64,000 nucleotides of DNA from SZAS-79 sp963844255. GTDB lineage: Bacteria; Pseudomonadota; Gammaproteobacteria; Burkholderiales; SG8-39. Location: NCBI GenBank assembly GCA_963844255.1, contig CAWJNP010000018.1, positions 1-64,000 of the forward strand. The letters run 5' to 3'. This document shows, in pieces, positions 30,399 through 37,976 of this stretch. The notes under the pieces were generated by a model. The model did not search any database. It had not been told where the DNA came from and saw only the letters and a list, made by a program, of their open reading frames with translations. The translations under genes were made by a program, and so were the position numbers. Position 1 is the stretch's first letter. The number at the start of each line of letters is the position of its first letter.

Positions 30399-30441
30399 CC
30401 GCGCCCTGCACCGACGGCGCCCTCGATCCACGCGGACACGC

Positions 30442-31158
30442 TCAGGCCCGGGTTCGCGCCACGTAGACCGTGTTCGCGGCCTCCCGGTTCTGCAGCGGGT
30501 TGTGGAAACGCACGACGTGCGCAACAGAGGTCTCGAACACCGCCGCGAGCTTCGCCTGGAAATCCTCGTCCGGCGGGTCGTTGGACCACAGCGCAAACAC
30601 GCCGCCCGGATGCAGGTGGGCGGCGAGCCGCCGCAGGCCGGCGATTTCGTAGCACGCGGCGTTGCTCGCATGCAGCACGTCGCGCGGCGAATGATCGATA
30701 TCGACCAGTATCGCGTGAAACCTTCTCGCCTGGTCGCGCGAATCGATGCCCGGGAAATCCAGCAGCGCAAAGAAATCCGCGTTGAGCAGGGTGCAGCGCG
30801 GATCCGCGCTCAACGCGGCGCCCAGCGGGACCAACCCCCGCCGATGCCAGTCGATGACCGCCGCCAGCGCGTCGATGACCAGCAGAGAGCCGGTTCCGGG
30901 ATGGTCGAGAACGGCCCGCGCGGTGTAGCCCAGGCCGAGCCCGCCCACGACGACATCCAGCGGACCACCTCCCAGGTCTGCAAGGCCCAGATTGGCCAAC
31001 GCGATCTCCCCTTCCGTAAACAGGCTCGACATCAGGAATTCGTCGCCGAGCTTGACCTCGAACACCTCCACGCCAAGCGGCAATTGCGTACGACGCCGCA
31101 GACTCAGTTCGCCGATCGGGGTCTCGCGGTAATCAAGTTCTTCAAAGTCGATCAGCAT
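30442..31158 (-). CDS. spermidine synthase-like SAM-binding protein
   Basis: 238 residues, ATG at 31158. A Rossmann methyltransferase fold is visible: DVVVGGLGLGYTARAVLDHPGTGSLLVIDALAAVIDW (glycine loop and acidic residue), then DPRCTLLNADFF and HAILVDIDHSPRDVLHASN, and GGVFALWSNDPPDEDF. The polyamine-synthase core is partly kept, but the DDG/DxE type active loop is replaced by DIDHS. Possibly a spermidine-synthase paralogue with another amine-transfer or methyl-transfer role. An FNR-type box lies 42 bases upstream. Confidence 0.65.
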   Translation of the reverse strand: MLIDFEELDYRETPIGELSLRRRTQLPLGVEVFEVKLGDEFLMSSLFTEGEIALANLGLADLGGGPLDVVVGGLGLGYTARAVLDHPGTGSLLVIDALAAVIDWHRRGLVPLGAALSADPRCTLLNADFFALLDFPGIDSRDQARRFHAILVDIDHSPRDVLHASNAACYEIAGLRRLAAHLHPGGVFALWSNDPPDEDFQAKLAAVFETSVAHVVRFHNPLQNREAANTVYVARTRA

Positions 31159-31199
31159 CCGCGCTGCCTTCGGTTGGATTGAAAATCACTGCACCCCTT

Positions 31200-31213
31200 T
31201 TGATCCGGGTCAA
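31200..31213. promoter_or_regulatory. FNR/CRP-type box upstream of the spermidine synthase-like gene
   Basis: TTGATCCGGGTCAA (31200-31213) differs from the FNR consensus TTGATnnnnATCAA at one position. It lies 42 bases upstream of the ATG at 31158 in a minus-strand promoter region. Suggests oxygen- or redox-dependent control; no transcription start is known. Confidence 0.45.
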
Positions 31214-31270
31214 ACACCCAATCCGCGCGAAGTGGACACTGTGTTCCAGGTCCCTGCTGCTTCTGCGACT

Positions 31271-31582
31271 TTATGGCGTGGCCGGACAGAATATGCCGTA
31301 AAGAGTGTTCAGCAGCGCGGTGGCCTCGCTGCTCGCCAGGCGGTAGTAAATCCGCTTGCCGTCGCGACGCGTGTCGACCACGCCCTCGGTGCGCAGGACG
31401 CCTAGTTGCTGCGAGAGGGTCGGTTGATGAATGTCCAACAGTGCTTCGAGTTCGCTGACCGACTTCTCGCCATCGATCATCTGGCACAGCAGGAGCAGAC
31501 GCTCCCGGTTTCCCAGGGTCTTCAACAGGGCGCATGCCGTGTCGGCCGCTTCCCGCATCGCATTGATTTGCTGAGGTTTCAT
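31271..31582 (-). CDS. ArsR-family persulfide-sensing repressor (BigR/SqrR-like)
   Basis: 103 residues from ATG at 31582; a TTG start at 31603 would add 7 residues. Winged helix: LLKTLGNRERLLLLCQMIDGEKSVSELEALLDIHQPTLSQQLGVLRTEGVVDTRRDGKRIYYRL. Cys33 (in LLLLCQM) and Cys99 (in LYGIFCP) are spaced 66 residues apart, exactly as Cys42/Cys108 of Xylella BigR and Cys41/Cys107 of Rhodobacter SqrR, which form a disulfide or tetrasulfide on meeting persulfide and leave DNA. No metal-binding Cys pair of ArsR/CadC type is seen. Divergent from the thioredoxin-SQR operon, whose promoter it should repress. Confidence 0.85.
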   Translation of the reverse strand: MKPQQINAMREAADTACALLKTLGNRERLLLLCQMIDGEKSVSELEALLDIHQPTLSQQLGVLRTEGVVDTRRDGKRIYYRLASSEATALLNTLYGIFCPATP

Positions 31583-31607
31583 TTGAGCGGGATCCAGAGC
31601 CAAATAA

Positions 31608-31640
31608 TATATTGACTAATATAATGACAGATAATATTAT
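31608..31640 (+). promoter_or_regulatory. sigma-70 promoter overlaid by two AT-rich palindromes (BigR-type operator)
   Basis: TTGACT (31612-31617), 17 bases, then TATTAT (31635-31640), a near-consensus promoter pointing at the thioredoxin gene. Palindrome 1, TATATT-GACT-AATATA (31608-31623), covers the -35; palindrome 2, ATAATATTAT (31631-31640), covers the -10. The AT-rich base composition stands out against GC-rich surroundings and resembles BigR-box DNA. A bound dimer would block RNA polymerase. Confidence 0.7.
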
Positions 31641-31693
31641 ATCTTTATTGAAAACGTAACAAGTCCCCATCGCCGGGACGAGGAGATGAGTCG

Positions 31694-32122
31694 ATGCTGA
31701 TTGCCTGCAGCCAGTGTGGGACGAAAAACCGGATCGCCGCCGAGCGCGCGAACGACGCGCCCGTGTGTGGGCGCTGCAAGGCGCCTCTGTTGTCCGGCCA
31801 TCCGGTCGAACTCGATCAAGAGAGCTTCGCCGCGCTGACCAGCGCGCTCGATACACCGGTGGTGGTGGATTTCTGGGCGCCCTGGTGCGGCCCCTGCCGC
31901 GCGTTTGCGCCCGCCTACGCCAACGTCGCCGGCGAGCTCGCCGGACGCGCGGTGTTCGCGAAGGTCAACACCGAGGACGAAGAGGATCTCGCCCGGCGCC
32001 TGAACATCCGCAGCATCCCGACGCTCGCAGTGTTTCAGGGCGGGCGCGAAATCGCGCGCATGAGCGGCGCCCTCCCGGCACCTCAATTCCGCGCCTGGGT
32101 GGAAGGCCGTCTCGCCGCCTGA
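31694..32122 (+). CDS. trxC: thioredoxin 2 (TrxC) with N-terminal zinc motif
   Basis: 142 residues, ATG at 31694 after GAGGAGATGAG. The N-terminal zinc finger (CSQCGTKN ... CGRCK, two CxxC pairs) is diagnostic for TrxC. The thioredoxin domain has the active site FWAPWCGPCRAFAP and cis-Pro in IRSIPTLAVF. It reduces disulfides and persulfides in the cytoplasm. First gene of the sulfide-type operon; only 25 bases to the RND adaptor gene. Confidence 0.92.
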   Translation: MLIACSQCGTKNRIAAERANDAPVCGRCKAPLLSGHPVELDQESFAALTSALDTPVVVDFWAPWCGPCRAFAPAYANVAGELAGRAVFAKVNTEDEEDLARRLNIRSIPTLAVFQGGREIARMSGALPAPQFRAWVEGRLAA

Positions 32123-32147
32123 GACCGACATTTAAGGATTCCATTCC

Positions 32148-33182
32148 ATGAAACTCCGAGGCGCACTTCTCGTAATTGCGGCGGCCCTGCTGCCGGCAGC
32201 GGCCTTTGCGCAGACGCTCAGGACTGCGGTCGTGGAATTCCGCGAGGTCGGACTGACCTACGCCGCGGACGGCGTCGTGGAAGCGATCCGCACCTCGACC
32301 ATCGCGGCTCAGGTCGCGGGCCGGATCGTCGAACTGCACGTCAGTGCCGGAGACCGGGTCACGAAAGGCCAGGTGCTTGCGCGGATCGACCCGCGCGAAG
32401 CGGCGGAGAGCGTGGCGATGAATCAGGCACAGGTCGCGCGCACCAAGGCCGATCTGTCGAACGCCGCGGCGAACCTGGAGCGCACCCGCAAGCTGGTTGC
32501 GCAGAATTTTGTAAGCCACGCCGCGCTCGACAAGGCGCAGGCCGACTTCGATTCGGCACGCGCCCAGCTTGCGGCCTCGCGCGCCTCCGAGTCGCAGGCG
32601 GTCACCGTCCAGGACCATACCCGGATCACCGCGCCGTTTGCAGGCGTGGTCTCCGAGCGCCTGGTGGAACTCGGGGAAATGGCTCAGCCCGGCCGGCCCC
32701 TGCTCACGCTGTTCGATCCGAAGGATCTGCGCGCAGTGGCCTACGTGCCGCAGGACCGCATGGCGGCGATCCGCGGCGATGGCAGCGTGGCAGTGGAAAT
32801 CCTCGCCCTGAACCAACGGATCAAGGCGGCCCGGGTCACGATCCTGCCATCGGCCGATCCGCGCACCCACACCACGCAGGTGCGGGTGGACCTTCCGGAC
32901 GCACTGCAAGGCGTATTTCCCGGCCAGTTCGCGCGGGTGCACTTCACCATCGGCAACGCCAAGAAGCTGGTGATCCCGGCCGCGGCCGTGGTCCATCGCA
33001 GCGAGGTGGCCGGAGCCTACGTAGTCGGGACCGACGGCGCAATCAGTCTGCGCCAGTTGCGGCTGGGCGAGTCTGCCGGCGAGTCCGGCATCGAAGTGCT
33101 AGCGGGCATCCATCCCGGCGAAAAAGTGGCACTCGATCCGGTCGCGGCGCTGGCCGCGCTGAAGAGCGTTCGAACGAAATAA
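32148..33182 (+). CDS. RND efflux periplasmic adaptor (MFP) subunit
   Basis: 344 residues, ATG at 32148. Signal peptide MKLRGALLVIAAALLPAAAFAQ. Barrel-sandwich hybrid halves (AGRIVELHVSAGDRVTKGQVLARIDPREA; IT/APFAGVVSERLVELGEMAQPGRPLLTLFDP), alpha-hairpin (NLERTRKLVAQNFVSHAALDKAQADFDSARAQL) and membrane-proximal domain are in the usual order. It links the inner-membrane pump encoded two genes later to an outer channel. No channel gene is in this operon. Confidence 0.9.
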   Translation: MKLRGALLVIAAALLPAAAFAQTLRTAVVEFREVGLTYAADGVVEAIRTSTIAAQVAGRIVELHVSAGDRVTKGQVLARIDPREAAESVAMNQAQVARTKADLSNAAANLERTRKLVAQNFVSHAALDKAQADFDSARAQLAASRASESQAVTVQDHTRITAPFAGVVSERLVELGEMAQPGRPLLTLFDPKDLRAVAYVPQDRMAAIRGDGSVAVEILALNQRIKAARVTILPSADPRTHTTQVRVDLPDALQGVFPGQFARVHFTIGNAKKLVIPAAAVVHRSEVAGAYVVGTDGAISLRQLRLGESAGESGIEVLAGIHPGEKVALDPVAALAALKSVRTK

Positions 33183-33204
33183 GACCCATAACCAGGAGGC
33201 AGTC

Positions 33205-34482
33205 ATGGCACACGTGGTAGTGATTGGAGCGGGCATTGGTGGTATGCCGATGGCCTATGAACTGAAGGAAATGCTGCGTCCGCAGGACAGCATGACCGTG
33301 GTCGGCAACGGACCGAACTTCCACTTTGTTCCGTCGAATCCCTGGGCTGCGGTCAACTGGCGCGACCGGGAGGACATCGAGTTTCCGGTCGCCGGCTACC
33401 TTGCCAAAAAGGGGATCGCGTTCAATCCGGCCGGCGCACGGCGCGTGCATCCGGACAAGAACAGCATTGAACTCGGCGACGGCACGATGCTGTCCTATGA
33501 CTACCTGGTGATCGCCACCGGCCCGAAGCTCGCATTCGACGAAATCGAAGGACTCGGTCCCGAAGGCCATACCCAGTCGGTGTGCAACATCGACCACGCC
33601 AGCAACGCCGGCAGGGCCTGGAACACCTTCGTCAAGGATCCGGGCCCGATCGTGGTCGGCGCGGTGCAGGGCGCGTCGTGCTTCGGCCCGGCCTATGAGT
33701 TCGCCTTCATCATGGAAACCGACCTGCGCAGGCGCAAGCTGCGCGACCGGGTGCCGATGACCTTCGTCACCTCCGAGCCCTACATCGGCCATCTGGGCCT
33801 GGGCGGCGTGGGTGACTCCAAGACCATGCTCGAGTCGGCGATGCGGGACAAACATATCAAGTGGATCACCAACGCCAAGGTCACGAAGGTCGAAGCCGGA
33901 AAGATGTACGTCACCGAGCACGACGAGGACGGCAAGGAAAAGAAGCAGCACGAATTGCCGTTCAAGTACTCGATGATGCTGCCGGCGTTCAAGGGCATCG
34001 ACGCGGTGTTCGGCATCGAGGGCCTGACCAATCCGCGCGGCTTCATCCTGATCGACGCCCACCAGCGCAATCCGAAGTTTCCGAACATCTATGCGGTGGG
34101 TGTGTGCGTGGCCATCCCGCCCGTGGAAACGACGCCCGTGCCGACGGGTGCACCCAAGACCGGCTACATGATCGAGTCCATGGTCACCGCGACCGCACAC
34201 AACATCCGCGACGCGATCGACGCCAGGGAGCCGAGCCACAAGGCCACCTGGAACGCGGTGTGTCTCGCCGACCTCGGCGACACCGGCATCGCCTTCGTGG
34301 CGCTGCCGCAGATTCCGCCGCGCAACGTCAACTGGTTTGCCGAAGGCAAGTGGGTGCACCTGGCCAAGATCGCCTTCGAGAAGTACTTCCTGCGCAAGAT
34401 GAAGAAAGGCACCTCCGAGCCGCTCTACGAGAAGTACGTGATGAAGGCTCTCGGCATCGTCAAGCTGAAGGACAAGGTCTAG
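33205..34482 (+). CDS. sqr: sulfide:quinone oxidoreductase (SQR)
   Basis: 425 residues, ATG at 33205 after AGGAGG. FAD fold at the N-terminus (VVVIGAGIGGMPMAYELKEML) and the pyridine-nucleotide-like DYLVIATGPKLAFDEIEG. Cys127 (QSVCNID), Cys159 (QGASCFGP) and Cys353 (NAVCLAD) lie at the same positions as the three essential cysteines of Rhodobacter capsulatus SQR (127, 159, 353). It is a membrane-peripheral flavoprotein oxidising sulfide to sulfane sulfur and passing electrons to quinone; the C-terminal amphipathic part (FLRKMKKGTSEPLYEKYVMKALG) would bind the membrane. Its genetic partners, a persulfide sensor and an RND pump, are unusual. Confidence 0.92.
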   Translation: MAHVVVIGAGIGGMPMAYELKEMLRPQDSMTVVGNGPNFHFVPSNPWAAVNWRDREDIEFPVAGYLAKKGIAFNPAGARRVHPDKNSIELGDGTMLSYDYLVIATGPKLAFDEIEGLGPEGHTQSVCNIDHASNAGRAWNTFVKDPGPIVVGAVQGASCFGPAYEFAFIMETDLRRRKLRDRVPMTFVTSEPYIGHLGLGGVGDSKTMLESAMRDKHIKWITNAKVTKVEAGKMYVTEHDEDGKEKKQHELPFKYSMMLPAFKGIDAVFGIEGLTNPRGFILIDAHQRNPKFPNIYAVGVCVAIPPVETTPVPTGAPKTGYMIESMVTATAHNIRDAIDAREPSHKATWNAVCLADLGDTGIAFVALPQIPPRNVNWFAEGKWVHLAKIAFEKYFLRKMKKGTSEPLYEKYVMKALGIVKLKDKV

Positions 34483-34488
34483 CAGGCC

Positions 34489-37400
34489 ATGGGCATCTCG
34501 GGCCGCATCAGCCGCTTCTTCGTCGCCTCCCAGCTGACCCCGCTGGTCGCGCTGGTCGCCGCCCTGCTCGGCATTTTTGCCGTGCTCGTGACGCCGCGCG
34601 AGGAGGAACCGCAGATCAACGTGGTGATGGCCAATGTGATGATTGCGTTTCCAGGCGCCTCGGCGAAGGACGTCGAATCTCTCGTGGCAATCCCGGCCGA
34701 GCAGGTTCTATCGCAGATCACCGGGATCGAGCACGTGTATTCCGTGTCCCGGCCCGGCAGCGCGATACTCACCGTGCAGTTCAAGGTCGGCGAAGATCGC
34801 ACCCAGGCACTGGTGCGCCTCTACGACACGCTCTACTCCAACAAGGACTGGATCTCGCCCAACCTCGGCGTCGGCGAGCCGATCATCAAGCCCATGGGCA
34901 TCGACGACGTGCCGATCGTGGTCGCCACCCTGTGGACCGCAGACCCGGTGCGTGGGGCCTACGACCTGGAGCGCGTGGCGCACGCAGCGGAGGCCGAACT
35001 CAAGCGCGTCCCCGGCACCCGGGTCGTGCAGACCATCGGCGGGCCGCAGCGCAGCGTACGCATCCTTCTCGATCCGGAGCGCATGCAATCCTACGGGATT
35101 GCCGCGCAGGACATCCGTGCTGCACTGCTCGGCGCCAACCTCAACCTGTCGGCGGGCAGCCTCGTGCAAGGGAACAAGGAGACCCTGGTGGAAGCCGGAG
35201 GCTTCCTCGGCTCCGCAAGTGAAGTCGCCGGTCTGATCGTGGGCCGGCAGAGCGGCCGTCCGGTCACCATCAACGATATCGCACGGGTGACCGACGGTCC
35301 CGATCTGCCGAAGCGCTATGTCTGGCATGGCACGCAAGCCGGCGAGTATCCCGCCGTAAGCATTGCGATCTCGAAGAAGGCCGGAGAAAACGCGGTCGAT
35401 GTCGCAGACAAGCTGATCCGCCGGATCGAGCAACTCAAGGGCAGCGTGGTCCCCGAAGGCGTCAACGTCAGCGTGACCCGCAACTACGGCCAGACCGCCA
35501 ACGACAAGGCCATGAAGCTGATCCAAAAGCTGATCTTCGCCACGCTTTCGGTCATCGTGCTGGTCTGGATCGCGATCGGCCGGCGCGAAGCAGTGATCGT
35601 CGGGGTCGCGGTGCTGCTGACCCTCGCAGCGACCCTGTTCGCCTCCTGGGCCTGGGGATTCACCCTCAATCGGGTTTCGCTGTTCGCACTGATCTTCTCG
35701 ATCGGCATCCTGGTGGACGACGCGATCGTGGTGGTCGAGAACATCCATCGGCATCGCGCGCTGTCTTCCGAACCGCTGATGTCCCTGATTCCCCACGCGG
35801 TGGATGAAGTCGGCGGACCCACGATCCTCGCCACATTCACGGTCATCGCGGCGCTGCTGCCGATGGCCTTCGTCTCCGGCCTGATGGGCCCGTACATGAG
35901 CCCGATCCCGATCAACGCATCGATGGGCATGCTGATCTCACTTGCAATTGCGTTCGTGGTCACCCCCTGGCTGGCCGCGAGGTTGCTGCCTGCGCGTGTG
36001 GCGACGGCGCACGCAGACGGTGGAAGTCCGCGCCTTGCACGGCTCGCGCGGCGGTCGATCGGACCGTTCCTGCGCGGCAGGGACGGGCGCGGCGCACGCG
36101 GGGCGCTGCTCGGCGCGGTGCTGCTGCTCATCGTGTTCGCGGTGTCGCTCGCAGGACTCAAGCTCGTCGTGCTCAAGATGCTGCCTTTCGACAACAAGTC
36201 TGAGTTCCAGGTTGTGCTCGACATGCCGGTGGGCACGCCGCTGGAGGACACCTCGCGCGTACTGCACGAGATCGGGACCTATGTCGCCACCGTGCCCGAG
36301 GTGACCGATTACCAGGCCTATGCCGGCACCAGCGCGCCGATCAACTTCAACGGGCTGGTGCGCCAGTACTACCTGCGCGCGCTGCCGGAACTGGGCGACC
36401 TGCAGGTCAATCTCGTCGACAAGCACCATCGCGATCGCAAGAGCCACGAAATCGCCGCCGCGGTGCGTCCGGCGATCGAAGCCATCGCGAAGCGCCATGG
36501 CGCGAGCGTCAAAGTGGTCGAAGTCCCGCCAGGCCCGCCGGTCCTGGCGCCGATCGTGGCCGAGGTCTACGGGCCGGACTATGCAGGCCAGCAGAAGGCC
36601 GCCGGCCAGCTGCGCGCCGTGTTCGGTGCAACGAAGGACATCGTCGACATCGATTCGAGCGTCGAGGAAGCCGCGCCGCGCCTGCTGCTCTCCGTGGACC
36701 GCCAGAAGGCCTCATCGATGGGCGTCGCGCAAGCCGACGTGGTGCAGACCGTCCGCGCAGCGCTCGCGGGCGATGACGTGACGCCGCTGCACACCGGCAG
36801 CGCGAAGTACGAAATCCCTGTGCGGATCATGCTGCCGCCAGAAAAACTCAGCGGGCTGGAAGCCATCATGAAGCTGCGGGTCCGTGCCGCCGACGGCACC
36901 CTGGTACCGCTTTCGGAAGTCGTTCGAATCACGCATTCGAATCGCGAACAGACGATCTATCACAAGGACCTGCTGCCGGTGGTGTACGTCGTCGGCGACA
37001 TGGCCGGCGGCCTCGACAGCCCGCTGTACGGCATGTTCAACATGCGTTCCGAAATTTCCAAGCTCGCCGCGCCGCAGGGCAGCAAGTTCGGCGAATACTT
37101 CATCAATCAGCCCGGCGATCCGTATGCCGAATATGCGCTCAAGTGGGACGGCGAGTGGCAGGTGACCTACGAGACCTTTCGCGACATGGGCCTGGCCTAT
37201 GCGGTCGGCCTGGTGCTCATCTACCTGCTGGTGGTCGCGCAGTTTCGCTCGTACGTCGTGCCGCTGGTGATCATGGCGCCGATCCCGCTGACCATCATCG
37301 GCGTGATGCCCGGGCACGCGCTGCTCGGCGCGCAGTTCACGGCCACTTCGATGATCGGCATGATCGCCCTGGCCGGCATCATCGTGCGCAATTCGATCCT

Positions 37401-37713
37401 GCTGGTGGACTTCATCAAGCTCCAGGTCTCGCAGGGCATGGACCTGCAGGACGCAGTGATCAGTTCGGCGGCGACGCGCGCCAAGCCCATCGTGCTGACC
37501 GGACTCGCCGCCATGATCGGCGCCCTGTTCATCCTTGACGACCCGATCTTCAACGGTCTCGCGATCTCGCTGATCTTCGGGATCATGGTTTCGACCCTGC
37601 TCACCCTGGTCGTGATCCCGGTCCTCTACTACGCCGTGTCCTGGCGCAAGGCACTGCCGGTGCAGCCGGAGGACACCGAACAACCCGATCCGCTACTCCA
37701 ACCCCCGCACTGA
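34489..37713 (+). CDS. RND efflux transporter permease, SQR-associated
   Basis: 1074 residues, ATG at 34489, six bases after the SQR stop. The HAE-type RND architecture is complete: N-terminal helix (PLVALVAALLGIFAVLVT), two large periplasmic loops, TM4 with the proton-relay Asp pair (SIGILVDDAIVVVENIHRH, near residue 408), and the second six-helix half ending ALPVQPEDTEQPDPLLQP. It exports a substrate from periplasm or inner leaflet using proton motive force. The early sequence (TPREEEPQINVVMANVMIAFPGASAKDVE) is typical of a group distinct from AcrB. Pairs with the adaptor encoded at 32148. Confidence 0.9.
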   Translation: MGISGRISRFFVASQLTPLVALVAALLGIFAVLVTPREEEPQINVVMANVMIAFPGASAKDVESLVAIPAEQVLSQITGIEHVYSVSRPGSAILTVQFKVGEDRTQALVRLYDTLYSNKDWISPNLGVGEPIIKPMGIDDVPIVVATLWTADPVRGAYDLERVAHAAEAELKRVPGTRVVQTIGGPQRSVRILLDPERMQSYGIAAQDIRAALLGANLNLSAGSLVQGNKETLVEAGGFLGSASEVAGLIVGRQSGRPVTINDIARVTDGPDLPKRYVWHGTQAGEYPAVSIAISKKAGENAVDVADKLIRRIEQLKGSVVPEGVNVSVTRNYGQTANDKAMKLIQKLIFATLSVIVLVWIAIGRREAVIVGVAVLLTLAATLFASWAWGFTLNRVSLFALIFSIGILVDDAIVVVENIHRHRALSSEPLMSLIPHAVDEVGGPTILATFTVIAALLPMAFVSGLMGPYMSPIPINASMGMLISLAIAFVVTPWLAARLLPARVATAHADGGSPRLARLARRSIGPFLRGRDGRGARGALLGAVLLLIVFAVSLAGLKLVVLKMLPFDNKSEFQVVLDMPVGTPLEDTSRVLHEIGTYVATVPEVTDYQAYAGTSAPINFNGLVRQYYLRALPELGDLQVNLVDKHHRDRKSHEIAAAVRPAIEAIAKRHGASVKVVEVPPGPPVLAPIVAEVYGPDYAGQQKAAGQLRAVFGATKDIVDIDSSVEEAAPRLLLSVDRQKASSMGVAQADVVQTVRAALAGDDVTPLHTGSAKYEIPVRIMLPPEKLSGLEAIMKLRVRAADGTLVPLSEVVRITHSNREQTIYHKDLLPVVYVVGDMAGGLDSPLYGMFNMRSEISKLAAPQGSKFGEYFINQPGDPYAEYALKWDGEWQVTYETFRDMGLAYAVGLVLIYLLVVAQFRSYVVPLVIMAPIPLTIIGVMPGHALLGAQFTATSMIGMIALAGIIVRNSILLVDFIKLQVSQGMDLQDAVISSAATRAKPIVLTGLAAMIGALFILDDPIFNGLAISLIFGIMVSTLLTLVVIPVLYYAVSWRKALPVQPEDTEQPDPLLQPPH

Positions 37714-37724
37714 AAGGAAACACC

Positions 37725-37967
37725 ATGACCACCGAAAACGTCATCCGCATCTTCGCGGGCACAATGATCCTCGTCTCGCTCTCGCTGGGCGCGGACGCGA
37801 GCCCGCTGTTCCACAGCCGCCACTGGCTCTGGCTGACCACCTTCGTCGGCGCCAACCTGTTCCAGTTCGGCTTCAGCGGCGCCTGCCCGCTTGAGTTCGT
37901 GCTGAAAAAGCTCGGCGTGAAGACCTGCGCGCAGGCGACCGAAGCGCGGTTGCAGGCGCAGCACTGA
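37725..37967 (+). CDS. DUF2892 (YgaP-type) membrane protein
   Basis: 80 residues, ATG at 37725. Two membrane helices, RIFAGTMILVSLSLG and WLWLTTFVGANLFQFGFSG, with ACPLEFVLKKLGVKTC; the CP and terminal Cys match the family motif (xxCPLxxxLxKLGxxTC). DUF2892 proteins accompany rhodanese and persulfide genes in BigR regulons. Role proposed: membrane sulfur handling. Last gene of the operon, convergent with the OpmB-like channel 10 bases on. Confidence 0.85.
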   Translation: MTTENVIRIFAGTMILVSLSLGADASPLFHSRHWLWLTTFVGANLFQFGFSGACPLEFVLKKLGVKTCAQATEARLQAQH

Positions 37968-37976
37968 GCGACCGGT

